Source of the DNA: G965240365 sp965240365
Lineage (GTDB): Bacteria; Pseudomonadota; Gammaproteobacteria; Eutrophobiales; Eutrophobiaceae
Assembly (NCBI GenBank): GCA_965240365.1
Contig: OZ251218.1
Coordinates: forward strand, 2,914,001 to 2,978,000
DNA: 64,000 bases
Direction: 5' to 3'
Shown here in pieces: positions 52,628-60,799 of this stretch (its first letter is position 1; each line of letters begins with the position of its first letter). The notes below the pieces were generated by a model that was not told the DNA's origin, did no database searches, and saw only the letters and a list, made by a program, of their open reading frames with translations. The position numbers and the translations under genes are program-made.

Positions 52628-53853
52628 TCGACGTGGATCGAGTTGGTTAGGTATTCCGCGAAGAAAGAGGCTAATTTAGGTGGGACGGCGTTGCCGATCA
52701 TCCGCGCAATGGGTTCTATCTTATCGGTTGGATAAAATATGTAATTGTCCGGGAAGGACTGAAGAATCGCCGCCTCACGGAGCGAGATGCCGCGCAGTTG
52801 TGTCTGGTCAAAATGCCCGTATCGGCCGTTGGAGATGCTATGGCATCTGGTGGTGATGGTTGGGGACGGCCGGTCGGGATGCATTCTTGTATAAACATCG
52901 GAAAAGCATCTTGTGTTAAGTCGCTTGTTGACTTTGCGGTGACAGTTCAGCGACAGATCACCGAATTTCGTGTTGTTCATGTAGGCGTTGGATTCGCCCG
53001 GCTTGGCACAGGACAGGCGTTTGCGATTTAACTCGCTCAGGGCGCGTGCCCGATGGTTTGGCACATCTCGGTGGGTTTCTCCCGCTTCGATGGACGGCAG
53101 ATGACTGATGGCTTCACGCACGGATACCGGCAAGGTGTCGGGGTCCGCATCCGGCACCAGAAGTTCCGATCCGGACATATCGGCAAGACGCTCACCCCGC
53201 ACCAGATCCCTGCGCACGGCCATTAGGATAGAGCGTTTGCGGTATTGGGGGATACCGAATTTCGAGGTGCAGACTACCTTGGAACCAGTGACGTATCCGA
53301 GGTTTTCAAATATTCGGCAAAATTTATCCCATACGCCGTCATAACGTGGTTTCTTAATATCCGCCACATTTTCGGACAAGACAAGTTCAGGCTGGAAGTA
53401 CTCGACGAATTTGGCAGCTTCGGTCAACAAATTCCGGTCGCGTTCGCGGCCTTCTTTACGTTCTTCGGTAAGTTTTTTCCTCGACAGCTTTGTGAATGGT
53501 TGACATGGAGCGCAAATGGCAAACAGCAGTGGTATGTCTTTCATCTGCGCTCGGTAGAGGGGAATAAGGCTCTCAAGCTCGGTGAAAAGATGACTTTGTT
53601 GGCCTTCTTCATAGTCCTCGGAGGATGGGAAAATATCCCGCTCAAGAAAGCGCGGCGAACTACAGTCGATAGTTACGTTGGCATTGTTCTTGATATAGGT
53701 AAGCATGCAACGACTATCCTTATCGATACCTGCGAGCACATAACCACCGGCATCAATTAAGCCGCGTGTGGTTCCTCCCGCTCCGCAGAAGAAATCCACC
53801 GCCAGAAATGAGGGTTTGACGGAAGTCGTTTTTTTCGTTTTCTTTTGAGCCAT
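52624..53853 (-). CDS. DNA C5-cytosine methyltransferase
   Basis: A 409-residue C5-cytosine methylase. Motif I is VDFFCGAGGTTRGLIDAGG; motif IV has the catalytic Cys in FAICAPCQPFTKLSRKKL; motif VI is LSENVADIKKP; motif VIII is FGIPQYRKRSILMAV; motifs IX and X (SPTITTRCHSI, IGNAVPPKLA) close the fold. The target-recognition region lies around residues 230-320 and does not reveal the site. ATG 53853 directly abuts the stop of the HTH gene, so the two form a two-gene operon. Confidence 0.95.
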   Translation of the reverse strand: MAQKKTKKTTSVKPSFLAVDFFCGAGGTTRGLIDAGGYVLAGIDKDSRCMLTYIKNNANVTIDCSSPRFLERDIFPSSEDYEEGQQSHLFTELESLIPLYRAQMKDIPLLFAICAPCQPFTKLSRKKLTEERKEGRERDRNLLTEAAKFVEYFQPELVLSENVADIKKPRYDGVWDKFCRIFENLGYVTGSKVVCTSKFGIPQYRKRSILMAVRRDLVRGERLADMSGSELLVPDADPDTLPVSVREAISHLPSIEAGETHRDVPNHRARALSELNRKRLSCAKPGESNAYMNNTKFGDLSLNCHRKVNKRLNTRCFSDVYTRMHPDRPSPTITTRCHSISNGRYGHFDQTQLRGISLREAAILQSFPDNYIFYPTDKIEPIARMIGNAVPPKLASFFAEYLTNSIHVD

Positions 53854-54057
53854 CTAACTAGCCTTTTCCCTTGTTGCCCATTCCTTAAGGCGGGCAATGT
53901 CCCTTTTTGTAAACAGACGCCAGCCATTACGGTCGCGCTTGACATCAATGACTCGTTTTTCTCGGAACCAGCGCAGCAGAGTTTGGCGTGATACGCCTAC
54001 CGCTTCCGCCGCTTCGTTTGTCCGGTAGTAAATGTTTTCTCCGATACATTTAGGCAT
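53854..54057 (-). CDS. Small MerR/excisionase-type HTH protein
   Basis: A 67-residue protein consisting of one winged helix-turn-helix: YYRTNEAAEAVGVSRQTLLR, then WFREKRVIDVKRDRNGWRLF and TKRDIARLKEW. ATG 54057 has GGAGAAA upstream. It is the first gene of the reverse-strand operon with the methylase and faces the divergent ATPase operon, so it probably acts as the controller of the module. Confidence 0.8.
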   Translation of the reverse strand: MPKCIGENIYYRTNEAAEAVGVSRQTLLRWFREKRVIDVKRDRNGWRLFTKRDIARLKEWATREKAS

Positions 54058-54299
54058 ATTGAATTTCTCCGATGAATATATTTAAGTATACTCAATGAAG
54101 AATAACGGATCAAGGGTATTTTATCGAGTCAAGCTATCAGCGGCGAATTTGTTAAAAATTCGAATTTACGCGCCGATAACTTTGATCTTTATGGCTAAAT
54201 ACGTATATTTTTAAAAAATATTAAAAAAACAGGCTTGAATTTTATAATGTACAAGTATATTTTACATATTTATGAAAAAACGATTGTTAAAGATTGAGT
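54058..54299. promoter_or_regulatory. Divergent AT-rich control region of the methylase/ATPase module
   Basis: A 242-base AT-rich interval between divergent operons. AAGTATA occurs at both ends (TTTAAGTATACTCA near 54082-54095 and ACAAGTATATTTTAC near 54251-54265). An inverted repeat AAATTCG/CGAATTT occurs near 54154-54176 and GGCG/CGCC-flanked sequence is in the middle. These are candidate operators for the 67-residue HTH protein. No gene lies inside. Confidence 0.5.
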
Positions 54300-54530
54300 A
54301 TGCGTTCCGAAGATCGTGAAAAATTCGTCAGATTGGCTACCAAACGAGTTAACAGCGCGATCAAGGTCATCAACCTGATCGGAAACCTTTCTAACAAATC
54401 TAATTATGACTATACCGAAGAGGATGTAGCGAAGATTTTTAAAGCGCTCCAAGAAGAGCTAAACGCCTGTAAGAAACGCTTCGATATGGCATCCAAGCCC
54501 GGTAAGAAAAAAATTTTCAAGCTCGATTAG
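54300..54530 (+). CDS. Small helical protein preceding the GHKL ATPase
   Basis: A 76-residue, highly charged, all-helical protein. The segment RVNSAIKVINLIGNLSNKSN leads into YDYTEEDVAKIFKALQEEL; similar short helical modules are found beside, or fused to, restriction-associated proteins, though I cannot name a family. ATG 54300 is preferred over TTG 54294. It is 23 bases before the ATPase gene and surely co-transcribed with it. Confidence 0.75.
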   Translation: MRSEDREKFVRLATKRVNSAIKVINLIGNLSNKSNYDYTEEDVAKIFKALQEELNACKKRFDMASKPGKKKIFKLD

Positions 54531-54553
54531 ATACCCATAGACGGAGGTTCAAA

Positions 54554-57049
54554 ATGGATGCGAAAGCTGTTTGCCTGAAACTGCTTGCGGCGGAATCCGA
54601 GGAGAAGGCACAAGAAATCATCAATTCTGTCCCCGAAATGGGGGACTTGGGTAACTGGCAGCCACTCGACAAGCGCGATACCAACTTCAACGTGACATCC
54701 AACCAGGCGTCGGATGGAGGCAAGGCACTCACCGAACTCATGACCAATATGGTAGATGCGGTGCTGATGAAACATGCATTTCAGCGAGGTATTAACCCTA
54801 AAGGCACTGATGCGCCGAAGACCATGTATAAGGCCGTAGATGTTCTGGTGAAAAATCTGCATGGTGGCAAGCTGGTTAATCTCGATCCGAAAGACTCATG
54901 GTTGCGTGATTTTGCCCAGAAAAATCTTGTCATCGGTATAACCGGTGCCAGGTCCAAGAAAGAGGGATTACCTTGTTATACCTTCGCCGATAATGGCGAA
55001 GGCCAGCGAGGTAAGGACTTCGAGGACACATTCTTGTCCCTAAGTGCCGGGAACAAGAAGAGTATTCCCTTTGTACAAGGCAAGTACAACATGGGGTCGT
55101 CCGGTGTGTTGCGATATTGTGGACGATGTTGGTTCAAGCTGATTATCTCGCGTCGTTACGACGCTGTTAGCGGCTGGTCCTGGACACTTATGCGCCGTCG
55201 TCCCAATGACGGCGACAGTATGCCGGTGGCCGAATACTTTATCTTGGGCAAGACGGAGATCCCTTCCTTCGATAGCGACTATCTTCATCCTTTTCACACT
55301 AAAACCGGAAAGCGCTATGACCGCATGATGCTTAAGACCGGCACAGTAGTGAAACTTTTCGACTATCAAGTCGGTTCCAGATTCCTCAGTTTCAAAGGCG
55401 CGCGTGACGCTCTGAACGAGAATTTGGTCGAAACTATTTTGCCGTTCCGGCTTCTGGACTTCCGCCAGTTACCTAAGACCGGAAAGGCTCACGAAGCTGC
55501 CCGGAAACGGGGCGGAGACCGTGCCGAGGGTGTAGATCCGCGTCCTTTCTACGGAATGGAGTTTTTGCTAATGCGTTCCCACAAGGAGGAAGGTCTTGAA
55601 GATGAGGAAGAAGACGCGGCGGGCGAAGATAAAATCTCGGTCGGTAACATCGAAGTTCCCGAAATAGGTAAGGTTTCGGTGAACGCCATTCCACTCAAGC
55701 GGAAGATTCCAGGCTGGTTAAAAGCGCCCCATAACATCAATCGCGTTTTTCATACCGTCAACGGTCAGGTGCAATACAAACAATCGCGTGGCTACCTCTC
55801 CCGCTGCAAGTTTCCTGCGCTCAAAGACCGGATAGTGATTATCGTGGATGCCAGCAATTTGACATTTTCTGCTCATAACGAAGTTTGGAAGGGTGATCGG
55901 GAGCATATCAGCAACACCATTATCGGCGAGCGTTATCTCGATGAGGTGATGGCAACGATTAAGGAATCGCCGGAATTAAAGGAACTGCAACAGAAAATTG
56001 CCCAACAGGAATTGGAGCGCGCCTCCAAGGCCGAGAGTAACGAGCTTTTCCAAAAGCTGGTGGATTCCGATCGTAATCTCGCGGGACTCCTCTCCCGGCA
56101 TGACCCGACGATTCGCGTACCTGCCTCGGGCGGTGGTGAAACAGGTTCCGAGACCGGTAGCGGCGAGTGGGACAAAGGCAAGTACAGCCCGACCTTCGTG
56201 CGTCTCGAAGAGCGCCGCAAGAAGAACGGCCTTGAAGTCCCGATCAATCACCCGCGCCCTGTAGCGCTGCGTACCGATGCCGAAAACGGCTACCTGAACC
56301 GCGCCCAGAATACCGGACAGGTCATCATAAACAGCCAGATAAGGGCGAAATTCGGGATTCGGGAGCATCTTTACAATGGAAGGTTAACTATCTACTTTGA
56401 GCCGCAGGAAGAGGCACTAGCGGTCGGGGATAAGTTCACCTTCAAAATCGGTCTTAAAGATGATGCGATGCCCGAGGCCGTGGAAAGCGAGGAATTAGTT
56501 CTGTGTATAGTAGAAGAGCATATTCCACCGCCCGAACCGGATAAGAAGAAAAAGCAGAAGCATAAATCCGGTAAGGGTAAATCGGATAAAGGTAAGGGTG
56601 AAAGCGCTCCGACTCGTGGATTGCCGAAGTGTATTCTGCTCACCAGGGACGGCAGGGATATTGAAGGGTACGGTGTTGAACCCTGGCCTGCCGATTTCAA
56701 TGAATATGATGGCGGTGTGATCGAAGATTTAGGTGAGGAAGACATGCTCTGCAAGGTCAATTACGACAATGCCTATCACCTGAAATATCGTCATCAGCAG
56801 CGTGGTGATGTTGCCCGTGAGGTCGTGACCGAAAAGTATATTCTCGGCATGCGTATCCTCATGCTTGGGTATGAGCACGCATTCCGCTCCCTTCAAGATG
56901 GAGATGGTAGTAATGGCGAAAGCGTTGCCGACTCTGTCGACGAATTCCGCCGCATGGCTGCACGCGGAGCCGCGTCCACGGTCTTGGCGCTTGCCGAAAG
57001 CCTGCCCAAAATCGTGGATCAATCCAGTATCGGAGAAGACGTAGAGTAA
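54554..57049 (+). CDS. MutL/MORC-like GHKL ATPase of a restriction-modification cluster
   Basis: An 831-residue protein. The N-terminal Bergerat-fold ATPase is complete: N-box E61-x3-N65-x2-D68-A69 (ELMTNMVDA), G1 box D146-N-G-E-G150 (FADNGEGQRG), and lid/G2 box GKYNMGSSGVLRYCG (about 176-190). An S5-like transducer region follows (PGWLKAPHNINRVFHTVNGQ, KDRIVIIVDAS), then a helical stretch, a Lys/Gly linker near 655-685 and a beta-rich C-terminal domain. Such ATPases are known with Vsr, C5-methylases and Z1-type helicases in prokaryotic restriction clusters (described by Iyer, Abhiman and Aravind in connection with MORC origins). Here no Z1 or other helicase is present. Confidence 0.88.
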   Translation: MDAKAVCLKLLAAESEEKAQEIINSVPEMGDLGNWQPLDKRDTNFNVTSNQASDGGKALTELMTNMVDAVLMKHAFQRGINPKGTDAPKTMYKAVDVLVKNLHGGKLVNLDPKDSWLRDFAQKNLVIGITGARSKKEGLPCYTFADNGEGQRGKDFEDTFLSLSAGNKKSIPFVQGKYNMGSSGVLRYCGRCWFKLIISRRYDAVSGWSWTLMRRRPNDGDSMPVAEYFILGKTEIPSFDSDYLHPFHTKTGKRYDRMMLKTGTVVKLFDYQVGSRFLSFKGARDALNENLVETILPFRLLDFRQLPKTGKAHEAARKRGGDRAEGVDPRPFYGMEFLLMRSHKEEGLEDEEEDAAGEDKISVGNIEVPEIGKVSVNAIPLKRKIPGWLKAPHNINRVFHTVNGQVQYKQSRGYLSRCKFPALKDRIVIIVDASNLTFSAHNEVWKGDREHISNTIIGERYLDEVMATIKESPELKELQQKIAQQELERASKAESNELFQKLVDSDRNLAGLLSRHDPTIRVPASGGGETGSETGSGEWDKGKYSPTFVRLEERRKKNGLEVPINHPRPVALRTDAENGYLNRAQNTGQVIINSQIRAKFGIREHLYNGRLTIYFEPQEEALAVGDKFTFKIGLKDDAMPEAVESEELVLCIVEEHIPPPEPDKKKKQKHKSGKGKSDKGKGESAPTRGLPKCILLTRDGRDIEGYGVEPWPADFNEYDGGVIEDLGEEDMLCKVNYDNAYHLKYRHQQRGDVAREVVTEKYILGMRILMLGYEHAFRSLQDGDGSNGESVADSVDEFRRMAARGAASTVLALAESLPKIVDQSSIGEDVE

Positions 57050-57208
57050 TACCGGAAGAAAGTTCTATGGCCTTATTCAACACTTTCTCAAACAATCAAC
57101 CACCCCCCGCTCCCCCGTCTCCCCGCCCATTTTAAATGCTTGTAACAATTACCGGGGGGCATAGAATAGTGGCCAATTGTGAGGCAGATTGTGGATTTTG
57201 GTTGAAAT

Positions 57209-57976
57209 ATGGGCAATTCGGAGCGGATCATTGATTTTTCCAGGCTGAAGGCCGCCTGTTCGAGTTGTAATTTGCAGGAGCTTTGTCTGCCCAGGGGATT
57301 GAGCGCCTCTGATCTGGCCAGGCTTGATCATGTGGTGCGGGGCGCGCGTCCTATACAAAAAGGCGATCATATCTTTCAGATCGGCGACCGGTTCCGGGCC
57401 TTTTATGCGGTGCGTTCCGGCTCGGTGAAGGTCTCTATCATCAATGAGGCCGGCGAGGAGCAGATCACGGGTTTTTATTTCCCCGGCGAAATCCTGGGCT
57501 TTGACGCGATTGACCGGCAGCAGCACAGTTGTTCGGCGCTGGCGCTTGAGACCAGCACGTTTTGTACTCTGCCTTATGCCAGGATTCACGAGATCTGCGT
57601 GCAGATCCCCGATTTGCAGAATCAGATTTTTCGCCTGATGAGCCGCGAGCTTTCCAATGAAAACAAGATGCTGTTGACCATCAACCGGCGCACGGCCGAG
57701 GAGCGCATGGCCACTTTTTTAATCAGCCTGTCTTCCCGCTTTCAACAACTGGGTTATTCCGCCAGCGAATATAATCTGTCCATGTCGCGCCAGGAGATTG
57801 GCAATTATCTCGGCCTGACCATTGAGACGGTGAGCCGTCTGTTCAAGCGTTTTCAGCGCAACGGTCTGATCAATATCAATAAAAAGGCGATTCGGCTGGA
57901 AAACCTGCCCGCCTTGCGCGCGCTTTGCGACGGGGCCGGCCATGCGGCGGGCCTGAGTAAGAATCATGTCGCCTGA
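57209..57976 (+). CDS. fnr: Fnr-type oxygen-sensing transcriptional regulator
   Basis: A 255-residue Crp/Fnr regulator. N-terminal cysteines C17, C20 and C26 (AACSSCNLQELC) plus the internal Cys in QHSCSALALETS are the [4Fe-4S] ligands of oxygen-sensing Fnr. The cyclic-nucleotide-like barrel and the C-terminal HTH (MSRQEIGNYLGLTIETVSRL), with the E-x-x-S-R recognition helix, predict TTGAT-N4-ATCAA sites. It precedes cytochrome oxidase maturation genes, as in many proteobacteria. Confidence 0.94.
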   Translation: MGNSERIIDFSRLKAACSSCNLQELCLPRGLSASDLARLDHVVRGARPIQKGDHIFQIGDRFRAFYAVRSGSVKVSIINEAGEEQITGFYFPGEILGFDAIDRQQHSCSALALETSTFCTLPYARIHEICVQIPDLQNQIFRLMSRELSNENKMLLTINRRTAEERMATFLISLSSRFQQLGYSASEYNLSMSRQEIGNYLGLTIETVSRLFKRFQRNGLININKKAIRLENLPALRALCDGAGHAAGLSKNHVA

Positions 57977-58008
57977 ATCTGTTTCCCGGCCCCGATGACC
58001 CGCCTTGA

Positions 58009-58725
58009 ATGCTTATTCAACTGCTTGTGGCATTCAATCTCGGCTTGTTCAGCACCCTGCATTGTATCGGCATGTGCGGCGGCGTTTTGTCCGCCTTGAT
58101 GCTGTCTTCCGCGCCGGAGGGGCCGCGCCCGGCAAGGTTAAAATACAGTCTGGCCTTTAATTACGGCAGGATAAGCAGCTATGCCCTGGCCGGTTTGCTG
58201 GCGGGCCTCGCGGGCGATCGCGCCGCCGCGCTGGTGGCCAATCTGAATCTGCACGGTCTGTTGCAGGTGATCGCGGCGCTGGTGTTAATCGGCATCGCCC
58301 TGAATATGCTGGGCCTGCTGCCGTTCAATCGTTATCTTGAGCTTTTCGGCGCCAGGCTTTGGCGCCGCATCCAGCCTGTCGGCAGACGCCTGTTGCCGAT
58401 CAATACCGTGCCGCGCGGTGTCCTGTTCGGGATGCTCTGGGGCTGGCTGCCCTGCGCTATGGTGTATTCCGCCTTGATATTGAGCCTGACCAGCGGCGGC
58501 GCGATCAACGGGATGCTGATGATGTTGTTTTTCGGTCTGGGCACGCTGCCCGGCATGATTTCGACGGGTTATGTGGCCGGTTATTTGAGAAGTCTGCAAA
58601 AGAATAAGCCGCTCAGGATCGTGGCGGCCCTGTGTTTAATCCTGGTCGCCATCAGCCTGCCGGTTTCTTCACTATATTTTTCCGGGCAACATGAGCATCC
58701 GGCAACGGCGGAGGTGGGTTTTTGA
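58009..58725 (+). CDS. TauE/SafE (UreH-like) membrane protein of the cco region
   Basis: A 238-residue protein with six or seven membrane helices. The N-terminal motif STLHCIGMCGGVLSALM and the central GMLWGWLPCAMVYSALIL are hallmarks of the UreH/CcdA-related family commonly annotated as sulfite exporter TauE/SafE, whose cco-linked members are found beside ccoGHIS and are implicated in copper or haem handling for cbb3 oxidase. Start ATG 58009, 33 bases after fnr. The next coding genes are the convergent ccoS-ccoI. Confidence 0.85.
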   Translation: MLIQLLVAFNLGLFSTLHCIGMCGGVLSALMLSSAPEGPRPARLKYSLAFNYGRISSYALAGLLAGLAGDRAAALVANLNLHGLLQVIAALVLIGIALNMLGLLPFNRYLELFGARLWRRIQPVGRRLLPINTVPRGVLFGMLWGWLPCAMVYSALILSLTSGGAINGMLMMLFFGLGTLPGMISTGYVAGYLRSLQKNKPLRIVAALCLILVAISLPVSSLYFSGQHEHPATAEVGF

Positions 58726-58734
58726 AGATGGGGG

Positions 58735-60590
58735 CAGGGGTTGCTGGAATGACAACGAGGCATAAAGTCAAGGGCCCGTCATTCCGGCGAAGGCCGGAAT
58801 CCAGGAAGGCGATGACGGAATGGTAAATGTATTCCAGAATTCACCTGTCTGCGCCGTGGAAAATGAAGTGAGGTTGTTATTCCCGCTGACGCGGGTGGAT
58901 TCCAGCTTTCGCTGGAATGACGGAGGGGGTTGTGGTCGGGAATTTGCCGGTAATGGTAAAGGAGTCGCGGGGGGTGTCTTCTATTTACACTCCCGCCCCG
59001 TTGTCATTCCAGCGAAAGCTGGAATCCAGGAAGGCGATGACGGAATGGTAAATGGATTCCAGAATTCGCCTGTCTGCGCCGTGAAAGACGAAGTGAGGTT
59101 GTTATTCCCGCTGACGCGGGTGGATTCCAGCTTTCGCCGGGCGGCTACGGGCATCCTGCCCTCTCGCCGCATACAGGACATCCTGTCCATAAATGACGGA
59201 GGGGGTTGTGGCCGGAAATCTGCCGGGGACGACAGACGGGTTGTTGGGGTATCCTCTATTTTCATTTCCGCCCCGTTGTCATTCCAGCGAAAGCTGGAAT
59301 CCAGGAAGGCGATGACGGAATGGTAAATGGATTCCAGAATTCGCCTGTCTGCGCCGTGGAAAATGAAGTGAGGTTGTTATTCCCGCTGGCGCGGGTGGAT
59401 TCCAGCTTTCGCTGGAATGACGGAGGAGGTTGTGGTCGGGAATTTGCCGGTAATGGCAAAGGAGTCGCGGGGGTGTCTTCTATTTACACTCCCGCCCCGT
59501 TGTCATTCCGGCGAAGGCCGGAATCCAGGAAGGCGGTGACGGGGTGGTCAATGGATTCCAGATTCCGCCTGTCTGCGCCGTGAAAAACGAAGTGAGGTTG
59601 TTATTCCCGCTGACGCGGGTGGATTCCAGCTTTCGCCGGGCGGCTACGGGCATCCTCGGCAGTCTGTTCCAGACACTGTTCTACCACCTACATCCCTGTA
59701 GGCGTGCCCTCTCGCCGCATACAGGACATCCTGTCCATAAATGACGGAGGGGGTTGTGGTCGGGAATTTGCCGGTAATGGTAAAGGAGTCGCGGGGGGTG
59801 TCTTCTATTTACACTCCCGCCCCGTTGTCATTCCAGCGAAAGCTGGAATCCAGGAAGGCGATGACGGAGTGGTCAATGGATTCCAGAATTCGTCTGCCTG
59901 CGCCGTGAAAGACGAAGTGAGGTTGTTATTCCCGCTGACGCGGGTGGATTCCAGCTTTCGCTGGAATGACGGAGGGGGCTGTAGTCGGGAATCTGCCGGT
60001 AATGGCAAAGGAGTCGCGGGGGTTGTCTTCTATTTACACTCCCGCCCCGTTGTCATTCTAGCGAAAGCTGGAATCCAGGAAGGCGATGACGGAGTGGTAA
60101 ATGGATTCCAGGATTCGCCTGCCTACGCCGTGGAAAATGAAGTGAGGTTGTTATTCCCGCTGACGCGGGTGGATTCCAGCTTTCGCTGGAATGACGGAGG
60201 GGGCTGTGGCCGGAAATCTGCCGGGTACGACAGACGGGTTGTTGGAGTATCCTCTATTTTCATTTCCGCCCCGTTGTCATTCCAGCGAAAGCTGGAATCC
60301 AGGAAGTCGATGACGGAGTGGTCAATGGATTCCAGGATTCGCCTGCCTACGCAGTGGAAAATGAAGTGAGGTTGTTATTCCCGCTGACGCGGGTGGATTC
60401 CAGCTTTCGCTGGAATGACGGAGGGGGTTGTGGCCGGAAATCTGCCGGGGACGACAGACGGGTTGTTGGGGTATCCTCTATTTTCATTTCCGCCCCGTTG
60501 TCATTCCAGCGAAAGCTGGAATCCAGTGGTTTATGTCATACATTCCCGCTTTGGCGGGAATGACAATATCCCTATCATTCCCACCCACCC
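58735..60590. repeat. Tandem REP array of about eight units
   Basis: GTTGTCATTCCAGCGAAAGC or a close variant recurs near 58778, 59000, 59277, 59500, 59824, 60050, 60273 and 60497, each followed by GGAATCCAGGAAGGCGATGA, a GCCTGTCTGCGCCGTG segment, GTGAGGTTGTTATTCCCGCT and an inverted REP half. Unit length is about 220-320 bases. Two units carry an extra insertion (59138-59192 and 59637-59740). Long open frames across it (up to 221 codons) arise from the repeat period and are not genes. Confidence 0.9.
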
Positions 60591-60627
60591 GCCAACAGCC
60601 CATCAGACAGGCAAGAACTAAAGCGCC

Positions 60628-60795
60628 CTAATCCCCTTCCTGCTCCTGCTTAACATCATCATCGTCCATCAATATCCGGTGGGCCTGTCCTTCGGCGTCG
60701 TCGAACTGGCCCGAGTGGATCGCCCAGTAGAGCGCGGCCGCGAGCAGGGCGATGAAGCCCAGTGAAACCAGGATCAGTAAAAAGATGATCTCCAT
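60628..60795 (-). CDS. ccoS: Cbb3-type cytochrome oxidase assembly protein CcoS
   Basis: A 55-residue protein with one N-terminal membrane helix (MEIIFLLILVSLGFIALLAA) followed by LYWAIHSGQFDDAEGQAHRI and an acidic tail, the CcoS pattern. ATG 60795 is chosen because homologues start MEI or similar; a start at 60822 would add nine residues overlapping ccoI. It follows ccoI by four bases. CcoS is needed for cofactor insertion into cbb3 oxidase. Confidence 0.9.
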   Translation of the reverse strand: MEIIFLLILVSLGFIALLAAALYWAIHSGQFDDAEGQAHRILMDDDDVKQEQEGD

Positions 60796-60799
60796 CGTG

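Noticed and set aside
51942..57208. Integrative element inserted at tRNA-Arg(TCG)
   Set aside because: No integrase gene and no duplicate of the tRNA 3' end (GGTTCGAATCCCTCCGGGCG) was found near 57.0-57.2 kb. Proximity to a tRNA alone is weak evidence.
58735..60590. CRISPR array
   Set aside because: Repeats are palindromic REP units of 220-320 bases with conserved spacers and no unique 30-40-base spacers; no cas genes are present.
58820..60621. Several overlapping open frames of 66-221 codons
   Set aside because: They translate REP hairpins and their spacers, repeat with the array period, occur on both strands and have no ribosome-binding sites.
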